The position numbers and the translations under genes were made by a program. The notes under the pieces are model-generated. The model was not told where the DNA came from. It saw nothing but the letters and a program-made list of their open reading frames with translations, and searched no databases. A stretch of DNA of 64,000 bases from Catonia carolina. Its lineage: Eukaryota; Arthropoda; Insecta; Hemiptera; Achilidae. Below, piece after piece: positions 33,501 to 46,500 of this stretch; position 1 is the first letter of the stretch; every line of letters starts with the position of its first letter. The stretch is taken from the NCBI GenBank assembly GCA_035578175.1, contig JAQMRL010000001.1, positions 371,187,720 to 371,251,719 on the forward strand, in the 5' to 3' direction.

Positions 33501-36500
33501 AGAAAGTCGTGTGAGTCTTTCACACCAGATTTTTGTGTTTCTTCTTCCTCCAGCGCTATAGCCTGACGTGAGCCTACAACACCTTCTTACCCTAAACAAC
33601 CCCTCATGTATCCTCTCACTCCCATATTTTAAAAGTCCACAGTTACCTCATCAAGACATAGGTTGACCCCTTTTTCTAGTGCAATAAATCTGAGCCTTCA
33701 GTGTCCTCTTTAGCATACGCTGTTTGTCCATTTGCACTAGTGAGATAACCATAGTATATTCACTGAGACTTGACAAACCTTAAAACATCCTGCTGTTCCA
33801 ATATTTCATTTATTCATCGATTAAGTTTGATTTGCCATGTATCATTCTCTTAACTGGTCCATAGACATGCCACACAATTTTCCTTTTAAATTTCATAGTG
33901 TTTCCTGTTTCTTATTTGTGAGTGTCCATGTTTCACCTCCACAGGCAAAAATTAGCCAAATAAGTGTCATATATTTTTATTTTCATACTAGAACTAATCA
34001 GCCTGCTTTTTAGAAGTGTATAAAGTTGGCATCATTTTCTTTATTCCCACAATGAATTCTATTCGGAATCGTTGCGCTTATGGACCCGAAACTTGTTGAA
34101 TCCTTCAAATAAAACACCATCCATGTGTTCAATGCTTTTCATCATTGATGAGCACTGCTGTTCCAAGAGTTTAGATCAATCAGAACATTTGCCAGCGTTG
34201 TCAGGTTGTACGAATGTATCAGCCTGACAAACATTATATACACATGCATGTAAGAGCCGCAGTAGTTCTTGTGTTTTGCATCTTGTACTGAACACATCGA
34301 TTATAGAGCATGTTAGTATGCAATACTTTAAAATATAGTCAGCTGGTTGTATGTTCACAGGTTATAATTGTTATTGAAAGACCAAAAAAAAAAAAAAAAA
34401 TGGGTGACGAAATATATAGGCTAACAGTGCTACGAGAGCAAGTATTGGCAACATTGCTGGCAAGTAATTGACTAGTTATGAAGTGGGTAGGGGGCAATGA
34501 ATACGTTCAGAACTCATTAACTTTGAAAATTAGTATAGGCTTGTTTTGTTTTTTGTGAGTTTGTACAACAAAAAGATTTTTGTGCGGGTTATACATGCAT
34601 TAAAAAAAAAAAAATTAGTTATAAAAATATTTGAATTACTTTTAAAAACTGTTAGTGTGTCAAGAGCTAAATATCTCTTCATAAAAATAAAACTAAAATA
34701 GTTTTAAACTGCATAAAAATAGTAAACGAACCAAATAACAACAGTCTGTTTACATAAACAGCAATCAACTAAATCTGAATCAAGTTATGAATCTATTCAT
34801 CGTATTATCAATCTATTAGTAAATCTGAAATAACTTTCTCAAAATATATACATAAAATAGAAATAAAACAATTTAATTGAGTATATCATTTTAGAAAAAC
34901 CACTTTTAATGCATGAATGAGGGGGGCCTACCTATTCAGTTCGCGATCTTGCCCCTCACTGAAATATATTTTATACAAAATTTATCTTGTTCTTCTCTAG
35001 TCGCCTAGCAACTCGAATAAATAACTTTTTTATTAAAATAATTTTGTCAATGTGAAATAATTTTAAATAATTTTTAAATAATAATCAGCTGGAGTTTGTT
35101 TATACTTTAATAGACTCAAAAAATAAACAACTCCAGGTGCCCAGTAAATTCGGTACGTTACAAATATCCCCGCAATTCAATTTTGAAAACAAAAAGAAAT
35201 TTTTATGATAATCTAAATTTTGAATTTGTTTGATAAATTTAATTCCAAAATGTTTTAAAAATTGTTACTAAGCGACCTTACAATTCTACTAACCAAATAA
35301 ACTATAAACTATAAACTGTAAACAAACTATAACCTATTAACATAACACAACAAAATTTTTTTACACTTACTGTGATTAAACAAAAGATTAATGGAACAAA
35401 ACTTAATAAACTCATAAATAGGAACTGTGAACTACCAAATATACATATACATAAAATAAATAAAAGTTCAAATAAACATCATACACATACATATACAACA
35501 AACCTCCTCCTTCATCCCGTCCGTCACTTTTTATACTATAGAGTACAATTTCAGATTCTATTTCCTCTATTAATCCAGGTATCTGTTTAACTTTTACGGT
35601 ACTTCTTTTTTCCTTGTTTTGTGCATCACTTTTGGTTGAATGGCTGTTTCCTTTCCCTATCTCATCCGGATTATAAGCTGAGCTGCTACTGGTACTAACT
35701 TGTGCTGGTATTTTTTCATCATCCTCTGTTTCATCTAAGGTTGACACCCTTCGATTTACACTACTTCTCTTTCCTCCTGGTGACTTTAAATCGTTCTGAC
35801 TGGCACTGGCATAAGTATTCGTTTCTACTTCAAGATTACCTTCAACTGGTTCAACATTTTCAATTAATATTTCATCAGTTTTACTATTTACTGATTCCTT
35901 TTTTAATATATTTTCTCTTGGTTCTCCTATATCATATTTTTCATCTGGTTTAACATTTTCATTTAGCATTTCATTAATTTTAAAAACTTGTCTTATTCTA
36001 TCTATTCTATTACTTAAATCCCTACCGAGTTTACTCATACTATCCTCCAATCTCCTAGTTTGCTCCTCAGATCTCCTAGCTTGCTCTTGCAACAGGTTCA
36101 AAATAAGCTGCATGTTATCGTCTGACTTATCTATATTCATATTATTATTGTTATTGCTATTATTATTTATATTTACTCTTCTTATTATTCACGTTATTCC
36201 AATCCAAAGATTGTGGATGTTTCCCCACATTAGGATGCCAAATTTGTGGTATACTTATTTATCGCCACCAAAGAGATGCCAAATTTGTGGTGTTTTATTT
36301 TAATAAATATTATTCATATTAGATCATTACAATTTTTATTCAATTAATACATTTTAAAATGAATGATTTTTGTTGTTGTTTACATATGTCCGCCATTAAA
36401 TATTATTCACATTAAATTATTCAACTTTTATAGAGTCCAACAATTTGTATCCCTCTTCATAACATGAACAGTATCTATATTATCGTTTGTTCATACTTAC

Positions 36501-37498
36501 TATTTATTTTAAAAAAGAGCGAATGAGGGACGCCTACGTTTTTTAAGCTCTAGCCCCTCACTGCAATATATTTTATACAAAATTTATCTTGTTCTTCTCT
36601 AGTCGCCTAGCAACTCGAATAAATAACTTTTTTATTAAAATAATTTTGTCAATGTGAAATAATTTTAAATAATTTTTAAATAATAATCAGCTGGAGTTTG
36701 TTTATACTTTAATAGACTCAAAAAATAAACAACTCCAGGTGCCCAGTAAATTCGGTACGTTACAAGTGTTTCCAAAATATGTACAGAGGTAGTAGTAAAA
36801 TTTTGAAATCTCTGTAGAACTGGTGTTTTATACTTGTTATTATTTGGATTGCAGGTTTTTGAACTTTGATGGTTCAAGTTGGGTCTGATGAATTACTTTA
36901 ATTAATGTTCCTATAGTTTAGTATAAAGTGAAAATTGAAACCAAAACTACTGGTTGTTAAGTTATTGAACATTACCACATTAACAAATAATTTAATTTAT
37001 TTAATAATTAAATAGGTAGTTTTATCAGGATACTGACTACAAACTTACTGCTAAATCTACGGTAACTGGTTTTGATAATTTTTCATCTTCATCTTTTTCA
37101 AAAATATGCTCCAGTCTGAGAAGAAGGGTTTTGTTACTCCAAGGTTCAAGTGTTAACAAGTTCACATTCTTCGGTAATGCTATTCTCAAGCCAGAGTACT
37201 ACAAAACATTAAATGAACAGTGCAATTAGAAAATAATAATATAAACAGATATGAGAATAACAGGCTTAGTCACATTTAACAAATTTTTTAGGAAACAATT
37301 TTTAATGTTTCCAAGTATAGGTCGGGTCCAAGCTCCGTGTAGTTGTGGGGTGAAGGGTATGGGTGAGGTATAATGAATGAGTGGTGCATGCTGGGAATAC
37401 GATTGTTGTATTTCTCTGATACAAAACATTCGTTTTCAAACTTTCCATATTTAAAATATTTGTTTGTATTTATTACATTTATTTATTTACATATTTTG

Positions 37499-37532
<34 letters not shown>

Positions 37533-40500
37533 GCCCTGGAGACTCCAGGAGGAGTATAGGACATGTCGTCAGATATAACACCTGAAATACATATAAGAAT
37601 CACACAATGTATCACTACTATTAAGAAAGAAATTCTTGTATGCTATAAAAAGTTTCACTGATCAAGTAATTTTTCAGATTTTTTTTAAAAGAATTCAAAT
37701 CCTCACAACACTTTAAAGATTGGGGTAATTTATTCATGAATTTTCTCCCTGCATAAGTAGGTTTTTGTTCAAACAATTTTGTGGAGTGATTAGCCACATA
37801 ATAATTATTCCTGTTTCTCGTGTTATGATTGTGAACATTGAAATTCTGCATAAAATTATTTTGCCTAACGTACATAATCACCTCAAAAATGTAGAGGGAG
37901 GGAACTGTAAGCAATTTAAGCTCCTTAAATAGTGGCCTGCATGAGGTTAGCTGGTTAGCTCCCACCATACACCTAATAGCTTTCTTTTGAATTTTAAAAA
38001 CCCTATTTATATTACCCATGCTAATTTAATTACCCCATACTAAAATACCATAACGGATATGAGACAGAATGAGGCCATGATAAGCTGCCATTAGTAATTT
38101 TTTATCATTTAATCTGGCAATTTGTTTTAGTGCAAATACCCCAGATGATATTTTACTACAAACTTGATTGATATAGAAGTCCCAAGACAAAGATCTATCT
38201 AGAGATACGCCCAGGAACTTCACTGTTTCTACATGCTCTAAACTATTATTATGAATAAATACATCCACTTCTCTACTTTCTTTAACGTTATGTTTATTTT
38301 TAAACTGTAAGTACTGACACTTTTTCCCATTAACTGTTAATAACATTTGATTCAAGAACTGTACTACGGACTCTATGTTAACATGTGTATTTACTTCAAG
38401 AGCATCTACCAGTAAACTGTTACTGATTACTGAAGTATCATCAGCAAACAACAAAGCTCTGCCATTAGGTATGACTTCTGGTAACCTATTAATGTACAAT
38501 AGAAACAGAATTGGACCTAAAACTGACCCTTGTGGAATGCCTGCTTTGACTTCAAGCTTTCCAGATACAACCTTTGTAAGTTTCTCTCTAACAACCCTAG
38601 TTAACTCCACACACTGTAATCTATTAATAAGGTAAGATTGAAACCATTTCAATTCTACATCCCTAACGCCTAATGACTCTAGTGTTTTCAATAAAATTTC
38701 ATGATCAACACAATCGAAAGCTTTACTCAGATCCAGAAACACTGCCAATGCTTTCTCCCCGGCATCCAATATATCAACTACTTGCTCCACAAGTGAAACA
38801 ATTGCAGTTTTAGTTGATCTACCTTTTTGGAAACCATGCTGATCCTCTGAGATGATTAGGTTTTCAGTCAAGAAACTGATTAACCTAATAAATACTACCT
38901 TTTCAAAAATTTTACTGATTGTGTTTAAAATACTTAAGGGCCTAAAATTTTCAACTAACTGGCTATCTCCATTCTTAAATATAGGCAATATTTTAGCCTC
39001 CTTCAGTTTGTTTGGAAATACACCTGCTTGGAGTGAGAAGTTAATCAAATGAAGGAGAGGAGTAATTAAAAGATGTTTACATTCTTTAAAAATTATACTA
39101 GAAATCCCATCTAACCCACGTTTTCTTACTTTTCAAACTATCAATAACTGATTCTAATTCCTCACTTGAAACTAGGCTAAATAAGAATTGATTTACTACC
39201 TTGTTACCTTTTGGATCATAACATCCCACTGTTTCCCCAATCTGTTGTTTAAGTTTTAAAGCTACTTCCTGGTAATATTTGTTAAAATAATTACAAATTT
39301 CTACACCATTCTGTATAGGTTCATTGTTTTTGTTAACAATAATAGGTATGTCAGTAAAACCTTTGTTGCTAACTACACCTCGATTCTTATTTATTATTTC
39401 CCATATAGCTGAGTTTAGATTTGGTGATTTATGAAGGACTTCAGCAGTTTTTTTGCATTTAGCTCTCTGGACTTCTCTGTCATAATGTTTTTTAATAGTT
39501 TTGTACCTTTGTTCGTTAAAGGTAATCCTATGTGAAAGAAAATCTGAGTATACATCTCTAACTTCAGACCTCATTTTCAAAATTTCCCCTGTGACCCACT
39601 CATCTGTTTCCCTGACAATATTTTTTACATCTTTCTTTTTAATTGGATATTATTATAATGAAATTTTAATGTTTCAATAAAATTATGATATTTCTGATTA
39701 ATGTCAGAAGAATTGAAAACAGTCTTCCAATCCTCTTTGGATAAACTGTGTAACAAACAATTAATATTCCCTTGGTCTTCCTGCCTAAATTCTTTAATAA
39801 TTTTTTGATTAGGGACATGACTACCTAAATCCTGAATCTCTAATACTTGGTACTCGTGATCAGAGAGCTCTGAACCCCTTAACCTAACCTGACAACTCAC
39901 CATATTTGTTAAAATATTATCTATTATGGTTTGTGAGTGACTAGTAACTCTTGTATAACCTTTAACTTTTATATCAAGATTGTTCATCTCCACAATATCC
40001 CTAAACTGTTCAGCCATTTTATTTTGAACAGCAAGATTTACATTAAAATCACCCAAAACTACCACTTTTACATATCGTTCTGTTAAAACTTCCAGTAGTT
40101 CACTGAACGATGAACAGAACGGACCCCAGTCACCATTAGGGGATCTATAGACACCCACCACAGCCATCTTTCCCCTCTTTTCTAACCTAACTTCTACCCC
40201 AGCCACTTCAATATCCATTTCCCGAGAAAACCGTTCTAAATAAGGTAAGTTACGAGTGTCAAGTTTCTTACTTGCATTAGCTAATATACAAACCCCCCCA
40301 CTTTTGTGCATTTTCCTACAATATGAAGCAATAATAGAAAACACTGAAAAGTTTATTAGTGACATCTCATTACATTTTAACCCGTGTTCTGTAAATACCA
40401 CCATATCTGGGTTCTCAGAACTTAAAAATATATCTAACCTGTCCATTTTATTCCCTAAATATTGAATATTTTGATGTAAAATAGAGAAGTGGGATGCATT

Positions 40501-43500
40501 ATTTTCCTGATTATTATGGTTATCTACAACTGTGTTAACTCCAATTATGGAAGCTGGTCGCAGCCTATATACTAACTTGACATCATGTAAACCTAACCTA
40601 CCGTTACTGTAATTAAAAACGTGTGATCTCTTCTTCAGTTGTGTTTCACCAATAAAACCTAACCTTATATTTCCTATCTCTTTACCCCTTGTTTCAGCCA
40701 ACTCATTAAAAAAGACTCTTTAGCTTTTAATTTGTCAGGGAGTTTACAAGTGACGAGGGATGCTATCCTATCACACAACACGTTTTTACCAGACTGATTC
40801 AAATGTAACCCATGATTAGTGTAATTAGTACGATTAAGCCTTTCATTGATGAAATTAATTTTAATCCTGTTTACTATTTTAATTTCTAGGCTATTAATTT
40901 TTTTATGAATATCACGGTTTAGTTTATTTATTACTTTGTTTAGTTCTGGCTTGTCATGTCGAACGGGAATTGTATTTATGATTAAATTTGTTTTATTGCT
41001 CATTGGAACCAGTTCTTCAATTGTCTTTAAGATTTGAGGAGTATTTTGGAAATTTTTAGAACTGATATCATTGGTTCCTCCGATAATTATCAAATGATCA
41101 TTCTTAGTAAGGGTTTTTAAATCATCTTTAGCTGATTTTACTACTTCTTTTAAAGGGGCATTCAGCTTAAAAACTACACTAACATCAAAATCATTTAATT
41201 TTTTATTTAACAGATCACAGCACCCACGTCCGTGGCTGTCCGCAAGCACCAAGACCTTGTTTTTATTCTTATTGTTTATTTTAGTAGCTTTTTTAGATCC
41301 TAATGCTTCACTGTACAAAAGTTTCTTCGGATCATTTTTTACCATTGAATTAGATTTGGTTTTAGGGGTATTATTTATTTTGCTGTTGTTGTTATTATTA
41401 TTATTATTTAACCCTACCACATTTTTTAATTTTAAATTAACTAATTTTATCTCATTTTCTAAAATTTTATTTGCTTCCATAAGTTTAATAATTTCGACTT
41501 TATGATCATTTTCATTTATTTTAATTATCTCTTTAAGTGAAGCTATCTCTTGTTCCAGTTTATTTCTTATATCCTCATTTTGTTTATTGCTATTTATTAT
41601 GGATTCCCTAATGTTTTTTTGTTCTTCAATTAATTTAGCTACTTTACTTTCAAGGCTAATGGGGGATGTTATGTTTATTTTCGACCGCGTAACAGCTGGA
41701 GAGGTCTTGTTTTTACCTAATGTTCCAATTAGCAAGTTAAATAATAAATAGCTAATAAAAATTAGCAAGTTAAATATTATGAATCCGACCAAGTTAATAG
41801 CCCAGTAGGTATTTGTTAAATTAATGCGCCGGATGATAAGAATATTTTTTTAGTCTAGCTAGTACACGCTACCACTACAAATGCATCAGCTGTAAAATAC
41901 TACTAACTCATTCATTCTCCCACTTCTATAACAACGCATTGCATTCCTTCCAACTACACGGAGCTGGAACTCAAGCTATACATGACTATTCCATTTTTCT
42001 TTCTCTTGCCTATATAATATATAGGAAGGAAAGTATTGTTTTCTAGTCGATTTTTCGAAATCGAGTTTTCACCAGATCTACACGTTATAAGACCCCCTGT
42101 ATCCAAAAAAACATGTTTTTAGCGATTGGTCTGTGTGTGTGTGTGAACAAAATATCTCAAGAATGAAACATCGTACGAACTTGAAACTTAAGTTACATAC
42201 CACTACCGGACCCGACACGAACATTTTCATCAAAATCGGTCAACCGGAAGTAGTAGTTTATTCTTGTAATTTTTCACTTTTTCGCAATTTTCTCAAAAAT
42301 CATTTGCTACATTTTTTATGCTCTACAAGATAGGGTAGGCGCTATGTTTGCTGAAATTCTTAGTGAGGCTGTTTTCATGTAAAAAAATTGTTTTTTTTAA
42401 GATTATGGCTTTAATATGCATTTTAGTGCAAAAATTTACATAATAAAAGTTATAGAGAATTTAAAATTCTACAACTTTTATTTTATAATGCTTAATGCTT
42501 AGTTTAGGAGTAATTACCAATTTTCTGTTTTTTCTCATGAAATCATGTAAAAAAATCAATTTTTTAAAAATTTCATCCTTATTATGCTTTTTACGTCTGC
42601 TTTTTATTAGAGCATTTTTCTCTACAGAGCCTAGAGTAGCGTGAAAGAGTGATTTTCCGATTTTTAAGCCAAACTTAGGTCGATTTTCATTTTGCATCTT
42701 TCACTCATGATTAAAATTAGGTTATCTTTATAGAGGTTAGTTTTTCTGTTTATTTCTAATGTTAGGTTATATTGCTAATTATTTGCATTGGCAAGAGAAA
42801 GTTGTGTGAGTGTTTCACACCAGAATTTTAATATATTTTTTGTATTAATAAGTTATCATACGCCTACAGATATTGAGATAATATTTTGGTTCATTTTTAA
42901 CCAAATGACTCACATAGAAGTTACAGAAATGATAAAACTCTTCACAATACAAAAAAAACCACGGAAAAATAGACCCAGTCCTTTGACTCACCCTGCTTTC
43001 CTCCTGTATCAGGTTAAAATAGATGTAGTCATAATATTAATAGACTTTATAATAGTTATTACCGGAAAGGAGTACAGCAATCAATGGAGGCAACATTTGG
43101 AATGGATGCCAGAGGAGAAAATACCCTTCAAAGTTACAGAATATGTTCCGGTTGGAAGAACGGAGGGGGAAGACCTCGAGAAGATGACAGTAGTCGAGAT
43201 GTACGAGTTTGAATACCGAGTGAATATCGAGATGTACGAGTTTGTGTATATGTATAGGATAGTCTGTGAGTTTGGAACAGGCTTATGCCTAATCCTTGAT
43301 AGTAAGACGAAGAAGAAGATAAAAGTTATTTATTTTGCTAATGTGTAACTGATATTTACATACACAGTACAACTTTGTTAATTTTAATATTAAAATTTTT
43401 TCTTAAGATAGCATATACGAGGGGTACCCAAAAGTTACTGGAATAGCTCTGCCGTGGGCGGAGCTTGTGCTGTACAAATTCCTGCTGCTAGGCTGCTTGT

Positions 43501-46500
43501 AGCGCTACCATTGCCAGTTCAGTGCCGCCTTGTTCGTTGATCTGGCTTGTTCTGTTCCCGTGCAGTGATAGTTTTTGCTAGTGCTGTTTTGTGCTCATCT
43601 CGTTTTTCACGATGGCAAGTTTGAGTGAACAACATGAGGCTGTGAAATTTTGTTTCCTGCTGGGTAAAAATGCGGCTGAAACAGTTTTAATGTTGAACAC
43701 AGCTTACACAGACGACGCTATGGGAATACCCAAGTGTACGAGTGGTTTTCTCGCTTTATAAATGGCGACATGTTGATTGAGGACCCCCGACGGTCGTTGG
43801 ACGACCGTCGACTTTGCGAACAGACAAAAATGTTGTGAAAGTGAAAGAAATTGTACTTGCAGACCGACGACAGACCATTGACCAAATATCACAGGTTAGT
43901 GGGTTATCTTGGAGCTCAGTCCAACGCATTTTAACAGAAGACTTAACAATGAAAAGAGTCACTGCCAAGTTTGTGCCTCGGGTTCTAACAGACACTCAAT
44001 AGGAACGTCGAATTGAAACCTATCGTGATTTAAAACAACAGCTTGAAAATGATCCAGATTTCATTCAAAGATCATTACGGGTGACGAGTCTTGGTGCTAT
44101 GGGTACAACCCAGAAACCAAACAACAATCCAGCCAATGGAAGATGTCATTGTCACCCTGACCAAAAACATTTGTCAAGTCAGATCGAACATCAAAACAAT
44201 GCTGCTTTGTTTTTTTTTTTTGATGTGAGGGGATTGTCCATTCAGAGTTCTTTCTACCAGGCCAGACGGTAAATCAAGCTTTTTTCTTGAAGTGCTAAAA
44301 AGACTACAAAACAGCATTCGTCAAAAAGACCTGATTTGTGGCAGATAAGAGACTGGTTTTTCCACCACGACAACGCGCCTGCACACACGGCAATCTCTGT
44401 TACCCTGTTTTTGGCTAAACATGGTGTGGTTTTGCTACCACATGCACCGTACGCACCTGATCTGGCTCTATGTGATTTTTTCTTGTTCCCACGCATGAAA
44501 GGTTTCCGATTTGACAATGTTGATGATGTCAAGAAAAAAACGAAGGAAGAGCTGGCAGCCATCACTGAAGTAGTACAAAAAATATTTTAAACAGTGGAAG
44601 CACTGGTGGGACAAATGTATCAGTTGTAATGGAGAGTATTTTGACGGGGATAAGGTTGTTTTGTAAAAAATTTAAAAATTAATAGTTTTTAAAAAATAAT
44701 TCCGGTTTTTTTGGGTACCCCTCACAGATATTAAAAAATGAATAAACAAAATTTAAATGCTCAATACAAATAAAGAAAAATGATTTTTGTTTTTGGTCTT
44801 TTATAGAAATTTTTTCTAGATTTACTGAAGTGTTTTGAGGTTTGTTTACAGGTTGCTTTTTCATTTTTAAGTCATGTTTAATCTTAGAATAAAATATTTT
44901 AGCTGTGATTTAGCCAGTTTATCCGTAACACAGATGGCTAAGTCTGTTGTTCCCTGCAGTCTATATTTTAAAATAATTTTTACTACATTGGGCATAACCT
45001 TTATTTACCAAAAACGATTAGATGATAAAATAGTTCATAGAATATTCTAACAGATGGCAGCAAAACTCAATTTTACAAAAATTGTGACTGAGCCTGTTCT
45101 TCCCATGAGACCTTTATGTGCAATCAGCAAACATAATTTTTGCTTTAGTTTCAAGGTCAGAAGTTCAAATCATACAACACTTGATTTTTTAATAAATTAT
45201 TTTCATACATTGCTGCATTGTTGCTAAATTACAATAAGAATACAAAACTTCACATACCATATTCCAAATTTAGGCTACTGTAGATTTCCTGTGCTTCTTT
45301 TTGAGAATGTTCAAAACATCTACAACTAGCAACATTTTATAAAATATATATGATAAATAGTTTTACTTACTTGTTTTGTACAAATGTTACCCCATTCATA
45401 AAAAGATATATTATTTATTGGTGTAAAAAACATCCAAGGTTGAAGAAATTTCTGTTTAGCAAGTGTTCTTTCATAAACATTTTGTTTACCAACACTTCCT
45501 ATAGTTAAATAATGACTTCCTCGCACAACTAATCCTTTACCAAATGCTTGTTCATCCAATTCTTCCCCAACACCTTTTCCATCAACATTCACTAGTCTGC
45601 GATGAATCTGAAGTGAGATGAATTCAAAATTAAGTATACTGTTCAAGAAAATGTGATATTATTTATATAACAAAAAACAATACCAATGTGAACTTTACAG
45701 AAATTTTTCTTTTATTTTATTTTACTTCATCTGGTGTATTTGCACTCCTATATTAAAGTCTATATCCAACATTAATTTGAGATTCTTTTAATTTCATTGA
45801 GTGATGTTGCCTACAAAAGCCTGCATGAGCTGACAGCAGTTCCATATCACAATTGTAGCTTTCTTTATATAGCTCTTATTTTTTAAATAAGTCAATAGCC
45901 TATGTCCACATTCATGCGTTTTCACTTGCGCTAAGCGCATGCGTTGACACACGGTGCATGCATCAAGGCATGCCCGAGATGAGTCAGAAGTAGCAGGTTT
46001 TTATAGCGCACGCCCAAGAAGTTCCACCAGCCTTGAATTTCTGGCCATTTCAACATTCAATTTGTAGTGTTTTAAAGTGCGCACCATGAAAGAAGTCCGT
46101 CGTGTTTGAAAAGCTCTACCACAAAAACAACCAAACGGAAAATTTTTAACGGTACACCGAATTAAAGCCTGTTATTTTCTGCGTTGATTGGGTTGACTTA
46201 GATTATTTTATTTAAAAATTAGTCAGAGATACAGCAATTTACGCATAAAAAGTACTTAGTTTTTAGCCGGTTTTCTGTTAATGTACTTTTTAAAACATCT
46301 GTTACTCCAGCCAGGCTTTGTATAAAGAGTCGGCGTTTAAGTATGTTTAGATCAAAGTTTTCTTTATAATATGAATATTTTAAAAGAAGTGAAATCTGAT
46401 GTTCTGTTTTATTACACCGGCCATTTTTTTTTAAAAAACGCACTATTTTGGCTCCGCATAAAGAAAGCGAAATGAATTATTGAACTGAACCATGCATTTT

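Larger units (their letters stand above)
34918..36765 (-). mobile_element. Gag-only LTR retrotransposon
   Basis: Two direct repeats, 34918-35162 and 36524-36765, each with TG...CA ends, flank about 1.36 kb holding one minus-strand gag-like ORF. A purine stretch GCGGGGATATT abuts the inner edge of the left repeat on the minus strand, as expected of a polypurine tract before the 3' LTR. No pol genes, so it would depend on another element. I see no clear target-site duplication and no clear tRNA primer site. Confidence 0.8.
37502..41760 (-). mobile_element. CR1-like LINE, nearly full length
   Basis: Two ORFs plus a 3' end and a 30-base poly-A (T-run 37502-37531). ORF1 encodes a coiled coil and an SGNH-esterase-like domain, the arrangement known from CR1-type elements. 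ORF2 encodes endonuclease and RT and is interrupted by one stop and two single-base frameshifts. The 5' edge is placed where similarity to the empty M1 copy ends and is good to about 20 bases. Confidence 0.9.
37313..41982 (-). mobile_element. TIR element M1, copy interrupted by a CR1-like LINE
   Basis: The two halves, 37313-37501 and about 41760-41982, together match the continuous 405-bp copy at 32246-32650 in reverse orientation, with the LINE between them. Its terminal repeats (AAGCTCCGTGTAGTT and its complement) are preserved. Confidence 0.82.

Noticed and set aside
42788..43348. A 186-codon host gene
   Set aside because: The frame starts inside a Helentron-like repeat end and finishes in a LINE RT tail; it is a chance fusion of repeats.
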